34,908 nt of DNA from Gaertneriomyces semiglobifer (taxonomy: Eukaryota; Chytridiomycota; Chytridiomycetes; Spizellomycetales; Spizellomycetaceae): NCBI GenBank assembly GCA_025558075.1, contig JAHLKF010000053.1:1-34908 (forward strand), given 5' to 3'. This document shows positions 22,597 to 33,335 of this stretch, one piece after another. The position numbers and the translations under genes were made by a program. Positions within the stretch are counted from its first letter, which is position 1; the number at the start of each line of letters is the position of its first letter. The notes beneath the pieces were generated by a model. The model made no database searches and had not been told where the DNA came from. It saw only the letters and a program-made list of their open reading frames with translations.

Positions 22597-24800
22597 GACT
22601 CAGAAGTCGCCGCTGAGGGTGCGAGATGCCGTTATCCAAGGGTAACTGCGCTCGTGGAGGCACCGTACTTTCACCAAGGAGACAATGGGCTTTGAGATAG
22701 ATAGCAGGGTTGTTGTCGAATGAGCAGCTGATGCAACACAGGGCAGTATTGGACCTTTCCGCTTGTGTTGGATTCTTTATGGTATACCCTTGGGGCATAG
22801 GCTGGAGGTCAGGCCGTGGGAGAGAAGGGGTTCTTAAGTTCCTTTAAGCACAAAGACTTCCTAAAGTGTCGAAGGGGAGGGGGAGGGGGCGTAAAAGGCA
22901 CACCATTCACCACAAGATCAGCATATTATTCATCGCCTCAATGGGACCATAATGAGGGAATTGCACAAAGCTTAAAGGCAAAAATACGTACGTTCACCCA
23001 AAGTAAGGCGCAAGGCTTGGTATTTGCAGTTGGGTCTCCAAAAATTCATATACACGGAATTGAAAGGGGCGCCCCTCTTGAAAGGAAACCTTTGGAGCCA
23101 GTTCGTCCAGGTATTAAAAACCCCTAAGTTGTTTTCGGGTTGTGTTGAGGGTAAAAAGCCGGAGGGCCGGAAATACCTGTGCCGGTACCAGCGAACAATG
23201 AGGACCGTGTGCCTCCTTGTTATAGGTATGTAATAGTATATAATCCAAGCTCACCAACAAGCGTAAAATGTTGCCCAATTGGGGAATTTAATGAGAGGCG
23301 AGGGCCTTTGTTGTGGCCGGTGCAGGCAGGCAGGGTGGTGTGGTATTGATGACTGTCTGTTTCCAGCTTACTTTTACCGGGGCGGGTCGTTTATGCGACG
23401 TGTGTAAAAGTAGTAGGGATAAGATGGCTTAAACCCAAAAGCGGCATAACACAGGTTCCGCAGCCCAAAGTGATATCGAATTTTTCGGAGTGCTGCATAT
23501 GCCAAGTGTGATGCGCAAATCGGGCGCCCTACGTGAATCACCAGCCAAAGGTAAAAAAGGGGGAATCGGGATCGTAACGTAGCTATGGTAAAGTATCATA
23601 GTATGGTATGGTACAAAACAACGGGAATGGAGTCCAAACTGTAACTACGAACCCACGAACTCCTTGCCACCACTTACTTCCAATAATTCATTTTGTCATT
23701 TTGGCTATGCTCGGGATCAAGCCTGCACTTCCTTCCCACCCACACCCACACCCACCCACATCACCACATCACCACATCACCACACCGTCGAGAATCACCC
23801 CCTTTCCCCTGTGTATGCATAACGTGTAATATTATGATAAACGCCACTGTGAGAACCGGAGCGCAGAAAATATCGTACCTGCGGACAGGCACTCAGCCAT
23901 TCCAGCGGATCATTCTAATGGTACTTCATTTATTAGGACGTTGAACGCGACTTCAGTTCGCCGGTCAATGTGGACTTGTCTCTTTCGAGACCAAAAAAGG
24001 GTTATTATATATATTTGATATCTTAGACACGCGTAACGATCGCCTGATTCCCAATCCGTATTGAGTGGGGGTATCAGTCCGTAGAACGAACATGACGACA
24101 ACGTTGATCGTCCGATACTGCCATGTGTGGTGTGAGAAGGGATGTGGTACGCATGGACCGGCGAACTGAAGTTGCGAGTGATTGCCATCGCATCGATCCG
24201 TTGGATCCCGGCGTACCAGCAATACAGACGCGTTGGCCTTTTTTCTCGTGTGTGTGATGGGGAATCTGATCAGTAGCACTGTTGAACCCATAATAAAACG
24301 CTCCGAGTGTCAAAAAGGCCTTTCGTCTTTCTAATAACTCCCGTATCCAACCACCTGCAAGAAAAACCTTCTCACTATATACTCTTTCAAAGAGGTTCCG
24401 ATCCTTCGAGTTCATCTATTTTGTACATGATACCTCAAGTTTTGGCACCCCCCATGTATAATAATAAGGCTCCGATAAAACCCAGGCCGCTGGGAGAACG
24501 CTCCGTGTTTCTGATACCGTCGGTACTCCTCTCGGCATTTGACCATAGCCGTGGCTGTGGTCTCACCTCACAAGCTTGCACCCCTCCCCATACTATAACT
24601 AATGAAGGGCCAACCAACACGATTCAAGGGCGAGATGATCCAGACTCATTACGCCCGAACACAACCTTGGTTCCAATTCCGTGACTGTTGCTTCTTGTCA
24701 ATCTGTGCTTGTTGCGCGCACCCCCGAAAAAGCAAAATAATAGCCGGCGCGTGATCTCGGAGGCCTGCTACTAACAAAGTTAGTGTGCAAAAAAAATGAA
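22597..24800. other. intergenic, about 2.2 kb
   Basis: No supported gene. It holds a G-rich run near 22875–22893 (GGGGAGGGGGAGGGGG), a CACCCA/CATCAC microsatellite (about 23738–23787) and an AT tract (TTATTATATATATTTG near 24003). Open frames here lack motifs. It should include the promoter of the minus-strand velvet gene. Confidence 0.45.
23738..23787. repeat. microsatellite (CCCACA)n–(CATCAC)n
   Basis: Imperfect CCCACA units pass into three perfect CATCAC units on the plus strand. This is ordinary low-complexity DNA in an intergenic gap. Confidence 0.75.
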
Positions 24801-24874
24801 CGCTCCCGGGCAGGATCGAACTGCCAAACCTCCTGATTAACAGTCAGACGCGCTAACAATTGCGCCACAGGAGC
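24801..24874 (-). tRNA. tRNA-Asn(GTT), second copy, probably degraded
   Basis: This is the same gene as the copy at 16225 with two length changes. The D-loop reads AATTGTTA, one G short, so the conserved G18–G19 pair is broken. The variable region gains one T (AGGTTTGGCAG). The acceptor, anticodon and T stems and the GTT anticodon are intact. It may be a tRNA pseudogene or a poorly folding copy. Confidence 0.7.
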
Positions 24875-25312
24875 TGTTGCTCTATCGTTATGCACATATT
24901 TTACTCATTCTATCGTTGGCGCAAACTCTACCCGCTATATTGGTCGCATACAAGATTTTGCAACAACGTAAGATTTTGAACCTTTGTTACAGTCAACTGC
25001 GTTTCTACATCCAAAAGCTAGTTACAAAACAATTACACATGCAAAGGGAATATAGTAGCCAACCCCAGCATCCTCTCTACTAAAACGAACCTACAGGTCT
25101 GAGAGCGAGACCATCTACGCCGAGGTCATCCCAGACCGAGTCCTTCTCGCAAAGTCTAGATACAGTGAAAGGAACTCTGCCAAGGTAACCATAAAACACA
25201 TGGGACCAAACGTGAAGTACATAAAAAGAACACAGATCGTGTAATCAACAAGATGCTCTCTACGCCAGTTGGTTCGCAAATCGCTTTGGCGCCGAGTCCG
25301 CCCGCATTTTCA
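24875..25312. other. intergenic gap
   Basis: This AT-rich stretch lies between the tRNA and the 3' end of the RhoGEF locus; no gene is seen. Confidence 0.45.
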
Positions 25313-28300
25313 TTACCGTTCGTCCTGCGCGACCATTCGCTCGACCTCTTGTAACTTTCCTTTCAACGTACGAATCTCATCTGCCATGCTCTCACACTTT
25401 CCCATGAGATCTCGGTACCACTGCTTCTCCAGGCAACCAAGAACAGGTCCGAACTCTTCTTCTTCCTCTACCGTTCGCATCGTTGGGTTCCGACCATGAA
25501 AGTCCTCAACACTCCCAATCCGCTGCAACGAGCTCCCGGTCACGCTTGAAATGCTTGGCATGGCCAAGTTCGACCGGACTCGACGCAGAACCCGAGGCTG
25601 CGAACAGCTGAAGCTCTCCTGCGTGCGGGGATTTACGACCGACGAATGATCAGAGTGAGTTTGAAGATTGGAGGCATTCATATCATTGACTGGCGGTATT
25701 GACGACGGCTTGCTCTCAGCAGGAACAGATTCGTCAACTGGTATCCTATCTAGCATTCTGCCCCGTTCTCGTTCCGCTGGGAGATCTGGGAGGTCTTTGT
25801 CCGGTGTCCCGGGTTGTACAGTGCTCGGAACCGCTCTACACCTTCCGTCCGACCCTAGGCCGTACACTCCGCTATCGCCCCATTTGTACGCAACGGGTCC
25901 CGCAGGTAATGGACTTGGAAGTGGCACGCTTTGCACACTGCAGGCATAAGGCGGGCGCTGGCGAACTGCATGGCCTTCTTCGCTTCCTCTAGATGCTGCG
26001 GCGCCCAACGGAGCAGCAAATTCAGGAAGCTGAACAGGCATCACATTGTGAGCCTGGTCATTACTCGCGGGTCTGTCCCGTGATTCTGCGTCGAGCTGAT
26101 CAGCGGGGTTACTTCGACTTCTTCCCCGACCCTTCCAAAACAATTCCTTCAAATCAACAAAACTGCCTTTTCGCCCTTCGGTTTTCGCCATTTCCCGTAA
26201 ATCAATCATGCTTTGGTTTCCATGCAGAGCAGTCAGTGCATCACTACTTTTGCTTCGCCGAAACAAATTTCGTACGCTCCCAAACAAGTTCACAGCCGAA
26301 CTCTTGCGCTTGGGGCTTCTTATTGAACGGACTTCCAAGCGTTGCGGTGGAACGAGCATGGGTGTATACGTTGATGGGTCATAGTGAGCCAACGCTTCGT
26401 GACCAACGAAGTGCTTGCGCGATTGTGTGGCGACCTCTGGGCGCGTTGAGTGCCTGGTGGCAATAGACACAGGTGCAGCTCTTGCTTGTGGGTGGGGCCG
26501 ATGGTGACCATTCATTTGCACTTGCACTGGGGGAGGTGGAGCTGCTTCCGCAGTGACGGGAGACCCTCGTGATCCTACCGGGGTAGGATAGTAATCCGCT
26601 GGCAACGTTTTCGGTAGATGGTCAGTTTGCACGTACAAATCAGTAGTGCGTAACGAACTCGGTTCAGCTGCCTGCGCCACTGCGTCCTCTGGTATAGCTG
26701 TCGTCGTAACCGCAGAAAATCTCGCATCAGCGCCTGCGGTGTCCGCTTCAGGAAGTAATGTCACGATACTGTCTCGACTAACATCCAATGAATGTGCTGC
26801 CTGTCCTTCCAGCTCGACAATACTTAACGACAACGGCGCTTTCGCAATAGGGGCAGCTATTTCCATATTTGCCGTCCTTTCGGTACTATTCAATGTGACG
26901 ATTGTAGCGGTACTCGGCGTAGCTGCGTCAGGCAATGACTTGCCGACCAAGGGCAAGGTAATAGCAGAGACTTGCTCAATAGGCGGTAATTGTGGTGCTA
27001 TCGGACTCCACTTGCTCCACACTTGACTCTTGGCTCTGTCGTGTAGGTCTAGAGCCTATCCACAAAAAGCTCGCGGACTACTTGATTGACTGGTCATGTC
27101 CGGAGTTACTTCGCCACCACAAGCAGCATCAGCTAGAGTACTCGGCGCATGCGTGCTTCGTGGTGAACTAGCTGATCCAGCGGATCTCAAAGATCCGATC
27201 GCAGATTGTCGAGTGGGAAGTAAAGTCATCGCGGATCCGATGCTTCCCAACGAACTCCCACTATGAATCCGACTCCTACTTTTAGAATCTCTAATGTTCG
27301 CAGGAAGAGGCGGCAATGGAGGAGCATCTGACGCTGGTTTATTCAGAGGCGGCTTGCCGTCCAAAAGAGAGATCCAGAATGTCTTCTTTGTGATTGGCCG
27401 GATCCACCGCTTTCTCGTTGTCTAACTTCGGCATTCTCAGAGGTATGAAGAACGCTGAGTTCCGCAGTGGACATGTCGTTTGCTAAGTGTAAGGACCGCA
27501 CTGCCGCCAATGTCTGCGCACTGGGCATGGGATCACATTTGCCCGATATCAAAGGTGCTTGCTGGTTTGGCTCGTCAACCTGCTTCAAAAGCTCTCTAGT
27601 TGCCTTCTTTTTCAAGATCCGAATACCCCCAACATCAGCCTCTACAAAACGGCCTTCCTCCACAGCCTCGGCATATTCTCTCAGATTCGGGATACTCGGC
27701 GCTTCTTCCTGATCTTTGCACTCCAACTAGTAAACCACTTGGGCGTTTTACCAGTTTTCTTTTCTGCGTCGGTTTCGGAAGTCGCAGATTCCGTGTCTAA
27801 TCGCATATTCGCAAAGCGGCGCTGACATTCGTTTTCAACTGTGCTTTGAGTGCAGAAACCCAGTTGTCTCGCTGCTCAGGTTAAATGCCGTAATAGAGAT
27901 GTCTTCGCTCGGCTCTCATCTGTAAGGTACGTGATATGGAAAGTCATGCCAGAGACATCGCCTTCATCTTCTGATACGCCTAGAATCTGGCTTCGCGAAA
28001 CGACAAGCCGTTCTAAGACTTAAGCTTCAGGTCTCCGCCCTTGACTCTTTCTGTTCTGCATATAAGCAGTAATCGTTCCAGCAGGTAAACCTCCTCTCGC
28101 GCTTTCTGACACCTTCCTGAAGTTTCAGCGTACCCTGCAAAATCATCCCACCGTAGACTTCTAGCCTTAGCCATCCCATCCATCGAGCTGCTTCATCAAA
28201 TTTCGCACAATTTCCTTATCTCGATTATCCTCTTCATCCTGCTGATATAATTGAGTATCCCGGATAGTCCGCTTGCAGGCACTTTCAAGTGGTTCTCTAT

Positions 28301-29745
28301 CTGGGTGACTGGCGTCCGTCGCGTCCAGTAAATGGGCAAGGTTTGACCGGTACTTGCTTTTCCACTGCGCCGGCTTATGCAGAAACGAAACCATATATAG
28401 AATTGGCGGCGTCGTGTTTGCTCCCGCAGTCTGCAGAAACTTTGTCATCTGCGAATTCTGGCTATACTTGGTCGCCACAGTAACGGCGTGAGGCAAATTC
28501 ACGCAGTATTCTGTGTACACGTCGCTCAACCGGTCGGACAATTCGAGCAGACTCTGGCCAACCACCTGTTGGTTCGTCAATGCATGCTCCAAGGTTGCGG
28601 CCAGATCTCGCTCAAGTCGACTAAGTCACCCAAGTTACCAAAAATTGACTGATGATCGTCAGCCGGAAACCATTCCATGTACTGCAGTGGATACACGAAT
28701 TCCTGTAAACGATATCAGACGGTGCGCGTTTAAATAATGATTCAGCGGCCTGCGCTTACATGCATGAATCGCTCGAGCGATTCGTAGTGCGCTCGTTCAG
28801 CTTGTGACAACGCTTGTAGCATCTGTAAGCGCTTATCATCGACTTCTGCGCTCATTGGTATTCCCGGCTTCGTATCCGCTGTGGTATCCACTCCTTGAAT
28901 CTGATTGTTCAGCAGAATGGTGCGTAGGCGCAGCTCGTCGAGTTCGTCCATCGTGTTCACAAATGGCCCAATCTGCAGTATAACAATATCAAATTAGGAG
29001 GGAATGCCTCAGCGTACACTATGCGATTACTCACATTCTCCTCAGCAATGTCATCTGGAGTCGGGGAATATTTATCGACATGATTGGCAGGGAACCAACC
29101 AACACGGTGATCTAATTGTCCTTCCCACCATCCACCTGCTACCTTACGAACGACACGGATAACTTGTCCTTCAACGAACGACAGCTCATCATTCTTGTCG
29201 GCGGTATAGGGGTAGCTGGTAATACACAGATTGAGGTGTTTAGGGTCTAGCAGAACTGATTCGTCCATGTTCTCATCGTTTAAGGCTGGTGATTCTGAAT
29301 CATACGCGGTTGGAGACGGCTGAGACTGATCGTGCAAGTTCAGCGATGACACATTGTCCGATGGCTCTGCCGTAGAATTTGTCAAGAGCTCTCTTTTTGC
29401 CCGTGCCTGTTGCCTTTGTTCGTTAAGACGGCGCCAGTCGCGTGCTGCCGGCTTCGGCTTCTGATATGGCACGGTTATTCGTGGAGGACGATCGTTTCCT
29501 TCAATTGGTCGTTGCTGCTGTGAAGCGGATAAATGTATGACTGGTACTTGATCTTCTGTCGTCTCAAAATCGACCGGTGTAGATAGGGATACCGAGGAAT
29601 CGACAATATGCGAACCTAACGGTTGCAGCGAAGTCTTGCGTGTTGGAACTTGAGGAAGAGCAGGAGTCGCAATTACAGAATCTACCCCAACTGACGGTTG
29701 GGCGTCCCGTTGCTCGTCCTCAGGTGTATGCGTGTGCCCCAACAT
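25313..29745 (-). pseudogene. SH3–DH–PH Rho guanine-nucleotide exchange factor (PIX-like layout), frame broken
   Basis: Exon 1 is 29745–29035, exon 2 is 28972–28760, exon 3 starts at 28702, and the last exon is 27055–25313; the introns are GT–AG of 62, 57 and 54 bp. The 54-bp intron (27109–27056) contains the only in-frame stop, so that TAG need not be a mutation. Domains in order: a disordered N-terminus; SH3 (about 172–226, with ELSFVEGQVIRVV, WWEGQ and GWFPANHV); DH (ERFMH/EFVYPLQYMEWF, then IFGNLGDLVDL); PH (MILQGTLKLQEG, EVYLLERLLLICR, RDNWVSALKAQL); a long Ser/Pro-rich tail; and a short C-terminal coiled coil. This would activate a Rho/Rac/Cdc42 GTPase in polarity. Between about 28615 and 27370 the frame changes eight times by one base, always in or beside a short homopolymer. 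It is therefore a recent pseudogene or a badly called stretch of sequence. The rest of the frame is clean. Confidence 0.75.
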
Positions 29746-30705
29746 TCTATATTTCTGCTTTATACGTCAGTCGCCTAGGTATTCGTAGGTTTGTTCCCCA
29801 CTTTTGCCGTATGCCACTAAAAAGCCAAACGCTCGTTTAGCTGACAGCTACCCCGATGTTCGACGCCGTAAGATTTGGTGTGGAATATTTCGGCGGGATA
29901 CTTTTGTCAGGAGGCAGCACGCGGAAGTCAAGTGGTGCGTGCTATACTACAACGGGCGCGGAGATGGCGACAATATGAGGTGATAGTGGGTTGCCTGAAA
30001 GCGCCAAATGATCGGAATGCGTATGAAAGCGGTCGAATATTGTAAGTATGTGCAAGGGTATGGCAGCACGACGAATTTGAGGCGGGCTTGTGCAAAATTC
30101 GCAAGATGTTCCTGCCTCGTCGTCCCTGTCACCTCACTGTAGTGGTTGCGATGCGACACACATTCGCTCTCTGGTCAGTAGATGAAGGCTTGTCTTCCTC
30201 AATTTCAACTGGCTTTTTAGTGGAGATTCTCGGCCGTGTGGTGGTCCTGGTGTGATGTGTCTGGATGATGATCTTTAGTGGTGAAAGCTGCAACAGGAGC
30301 AACAAATATCGGCATTGCGCCTGTAATGGCAAGGGGCAAATTGGCTGGGAGCGCATCTACCTAGTGACTGTGCCGCTCAATGAACGTCATACTCCAGGAG
30401 TTGCTTGTGCTGCCATTATTGCAACCCTAACACCTGCTTCCACAAGCGCGTGCTGATTGAAATGTTAAAAGTTGCTTTTGAAGCACGAGCTTGCGGAATC
30501 CCAATGTCAGATAGTCCCTGTAGCAACAAGTTTTGCCGGCGTATTCACGTCTTGTTTCGTACGGGAGCATCTTCAAACGAGGACCCAGAATGCTTCGGCC
30601 CCAAACTGACACTTTCCTGGGACGCTTGTGAAGGAATGAAGCTGCACAACGGTAAGGTCAGATTGCAATTATGAAGCTGCTAATGGAGCTCCTATGAGAT
30701 GTAGT
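29746..30705. other. intergenic, about 1 kb, with an unassigned exon-like stretch
   Basis: Just upstream of the RhoGEF ATG, TATAAAG (minus, 29764–29758) lies only 13 bp from the ATG, which is too close for the usual spacing. The RhoGEF gene may therefore start elsewhere. On the plus strand, about 30382–30652 reads a Cys-rich frame (CLCCHYCNPNTCFHKR) that ends at a good donor, CACAACG|GTAAGG. I found no partner exon, so I leave it unassigned. Confidence 0.35.
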
Positions 30706-31284
30706 TTACCTCATATCCGTGCCCGACGTCTCCACCGAGACAGTGCTGCTAGTGTCCTCCTCATCAATCAACGTGTCGTCGCTCGCCGCTTCAGTCGAGG
30801 GCCCTGTGACTTGCACAGCTGCACGCTTGCTTGGTCCTTCACGGTCGTAATTGCTTGAAGGTGAGGCCCCACGCTCTCGGCGGTGGCAGTACAGTTCTGC
30901 GGCCCTTTTTCGGATTTCTCCTACCCCAGTCCCAACCCTGGCAGCTTCAAAGGCTGCTGCCGCCAGGATGTGCTGATGTTTGTATCTCTGGTACAGTACT
31001 GTGAACGCCGCACAACTACTGGACTAATGCAAGAGTCACGACCAGTTTTAGTTTCTTCGTGAAGGGTTGTTCCGCGGCCAGCCGATACATACTGCTTCTA
31101 GCCCATCGATTCTCCGCTGCCACTCTTTAACTTGTGCAGTGGAGTACTTTGTGCTCTTTAACAAATCTCTTGCACGTTTACCATGGTTCAAGGTTTTTAG
31201 GGCAGTCTCAGACTGTCCCCATCTCTTATACACGGGGTCGGCCAGCAAAGTATCACGGCCAACCTGGCGTACAACGTCCTCAAC
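30706..31284 (-). pseudogene. spliced hypothetical frame with an in-frame TGA at its 5' end
   Basis: The exons are 31284–31093 (64 codons, VEDVVRQVGRDTLLADPV...RRIDGLEA) and 31023–30706 (106 codons with stop, ending VSVETSGTDMR). The 69-bp intron starts GTATGT, has branch-like AAACTAAAAC and ends GCATTAG, and falls between codons. The same frame continues upstream for about 37 codons (containing GLRKCILQDYLSDISLSFLD) but is separated by TGA at 31287–31285. Without another intron there, the gene is interrupted; an acceptor ending ATGAG at 31285 would be unusual. The tail is hydrophilic and Ser/Thr-rich. I do not recognise the family. It may be a relic of a repeated gene or mobile element. Confidence 0.4.
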
Positions 31285-31422
31285 TCATGCCCCCAAATCT
31301 AAAAAGGACAAAGAGATATCCGACAAATAGTCTTGCAAAATGCATTTACGAAGGCCGCTTCTTAGAAGCAGATGTCCGCCAGTTGTCCAGACGCGCAGCG
31401 GGAATGATTATATAATCAATTG

Positions 31423-31432
31423 CCCTAACCCT
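31423..31432 (+). repeat. telomere-like CCCTAACCCT dimer
   Basis: Two CCCTAA units, the same 10-mer as at 1462–1471 and 2475–2484, in the same orientation. This is too short to be a telomere remnant by itself; it could be a telo-box-type factor site. Confidence 0.4.
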
Positions 31433-31526
31433 ATCTATTTAAATGGTCACGTGCCTAATGAACTGGTCCAACCGGGATGGACGCGTCGGTCTGTCGAAAA
31501 CGGGACCTCACCGGCCTCAAGCGGCT

Positions 31527-31744
31527 CAGCATCCCCATCCCATAGGACCGTTCGCGGGTAATGGTAATCTCACTTCATGTGGGGTTGCATTCTATGTGGC
31601 TCTAATTTTGCTGGGTTGGTCCATGTCGTTTGACACTGCTGAGAGCGGAACCCAGCATCCCCATCCCATAGAACCGTTCGCGGGTAACAGGCAATCTCAC
31701 TTTATGTGGGGTTGCATTCTATGTGGCTCTGATTTTGCTGGGTT
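31527..31744. repeat. direct repeat pair of 91/92 bp, 126-bp period
   Basis: Copy 1 (31527–31617) and copy 2 (31653–31744) share CAGCATCCCCATCCCATAG, CCGTTCGCGGGTAA, CAATCTCACTT-type and ATGTGGGGTTGCATTC blocks and TTTTGCTGGGTT. I see only a few differences, and the spacer is 35 bp. Similarity extends weakly about 7 bp 5' of each copy. Confidence 0.85.
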
Positions 31745-32373
31745 TGATCCTGCAGGTTGATGCTGCCGTTATCCTGCTGCACGCTTGATGATGACTAATG
31801 AGGTGTTTAAGGCGTGTTAGCTCCTGCCACACTGCTTATTACGTTGCTTGCTAACTCGCGCTCTTTGAATAGCGACACCCTAATATGGACCAAAAGCGTC
31901 CTCTGGACACACCACTCGGTATCCGTTCATACCAATGCTCAATCAGCCTTTCCGCCGCACAGTACAGGGTTTTATATCTTGATTTTGCCGTCGTCTCGGT
32001 ATTGTGATATTGCTGCGTCTCGCTTTGGTCATCGTCTTTTATAGGTTTGAAGCAGAAGTGTGCTGCCGACCCGGGCCTCTGGTGAGAACAAGCACTATTG
32101 AGTTGTTGGCCGCGATCTTGTGTTAACATCAAAATTAAGGGTAAATTGCATGCTGGCGTCTGGTGCCAACAGCAAATCCATAAGGTGTGCTCTTTGATAG
32201 AATTCACATGTGTAATTGGTCAACAAGCTCGTGCGAGGAAACCTTCGGCTTTACACAGGTATTTGTTGGGTGATTGTGCATGATGGAGAATTAACTCTGA
32301 CAATACGTGGCTTGACTCATGTTTCTCATAACCTCGGGCGACGCATGCCACGGACGGGCTTGGGTCACGCATG

Positions 32374-32381
32374 TGACGTCA
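32374..32381. promoter_or_regulatory. CRE palindrome TGACGTCA
   Basis: This is a perfect bZIP (CREB/ATF-type) palindrome in the context GCATGTGACGTCATAAAT, 77 bp upstream of the candidate micro-gene at 32458. It is a single site, so only suggestive. Confidence 0.4.
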
Positions 32382-32457
32382 TAAATTATCCGTATCCTTC
32401 TGTGTCACAGAAGGTTTCGGCGCTTCCGGCGCCAAGGCTGTTGCGACTTTTGGATTA

Positions 32458-32727
32458 ATGGATTTGGGGGTGTTGCTCATTGGCGCTGGCCCCATTGGCG
32501 CGCTCCGAGGTTTCTCATGGGGGCAACTACTGTTTTATCCAGGCTCTCAGCGCCTGTCGATATTTCACGTTGTGATCATCAACAAAGCTTACATCTAATC
32601 GGTCGTGTGAAGGAATGAATGGCAAGCGGTTTCACCGGCCAAGGTATGTTTAACTGTCGATGCTGGGGACGCAATCATGGCACTTGAATCGTTTGTTGAC
32701 AGATGGATGCGGATCGTTGATGAGTGA
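32458..32727 (+). CDS. candidate 35-aa micro-protein, three exons
   Basis: The exons 32458–32509, 32613–32643 and 32703–32727 join in consistent phase (1, then 2). The introns are 103 bp (weak donor GTTTCT, branch-like TCTAATC, acceptor GTGAAG) and 59 bp (strong donor GTATGT, acceptor TTGACAG). The product has a hydrophobic glycine-rich start (MDLGVLLIGAGPIGALRG) and a basic end (NGKRFHRPRWMRIVDE), as in small single-helix organelle membrane subunits. The weak first donor and short length leave real doubt. Alternatively the start is a stray Rossmann-like GAGPIG fragment. Confidence 0.3.
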
Positions 32728-33335
32728 ATGTAAAACCGCCACGAATTCGCCCTCCATTTTGGCCATTGTGCATATTGCTGCATATTGCTGATGCTGCTGT
32801 TGGCTCATGACACTCCCAAAATAGCTGGGACTCTTGCGCAGAGAATGGGACTTTTCCCAAAACCACCTTCCCAACATCGCGGCAAAACAGACAGTACAGG
32901 GCAGCAACAACAATAGATAGATGCCTAATCACATCCTTGATTTCCTGATCTCGAAACGAACTTATCCGAAAGTTCGTGTCCATTTTCCGATCTGTTTTCA
33001 CATTTAGCTATTCCTCATAAAAATTACATCGTTACCCAGACATGGACCATACCATACCCATATAATTGGACTTGGGCATCTCCGTCCACAACAAAACATA
33101 CTTGCAGGGCTGGCCTTGTAAATTTTATATAATCGTAAATACACCAGGCACAACACCAATCGTCCAGAGTAAAGGAGAGGGCACTCCCGTTTCTTCACGT
33201 CCGTGCCCAGCTCCCCGTCTACCATTCAACGTACCCACCAGAGGGATGCCTTCCCGTCGATGCTGGGTGAATTACAATTATAGAGGAATTAGACCACTTT
33301 CACCCATCCGCAACCGTTAATCCCTTTCTACAACG
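32728..33335. other. intergenic and 5' region of the sensor kinase gene
   Basis: I see no firm gene. Minus-strand frames at about 32675–33001 include a hydrophobic stretch but no start context or splice support. A TATATAA at 33126–33132 lies 204 bp before the kinase ATG. Confidence 0.4.

Larger units (their letters stand above)
31433..32457. other. intergenic gap containing direct repeats and a CRE palindrome
   Basis: I see no supported coding exon. The main content is the 91/92-bp direct repeat pair and TGACGTCA at 32374–32381. Confidence 0.45.

Noticed and set aside
27056..27058. In-frame TAG in the RhoGEF tail taken as a nonsense mutation
   Set aside because: It is the end of a plausible 54-bp GT–AG intron (27109–27056) whose removal keeps the frame.
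28582..28613. A 32-nt intron explaining the first DH frame break
   Set aside because: It is far shorter than any other intron in the window and would delete NLGDLVDLER, which fits the DH consensus; a one-base indel is simpler.
31134..31415. Plus-strand frame containing YEGRFLEADV, which resembles EEGRFVEADV in the RhoGEF tail (about 27640, minus)
   Set aside because: Eight of nine residues from EGRF to ADV agree, but the rest of the frame does not align. Most of it lies opposite the minus-strand spliced frame; a chance match is not excluded.
31741..31775. GGTTTGATCCTGCAGGTTGA, which looks like the 5' end of small-subunit rRNA
   Set aside because: The likeness stops after about 15 bases and no rRNA sequence follows.
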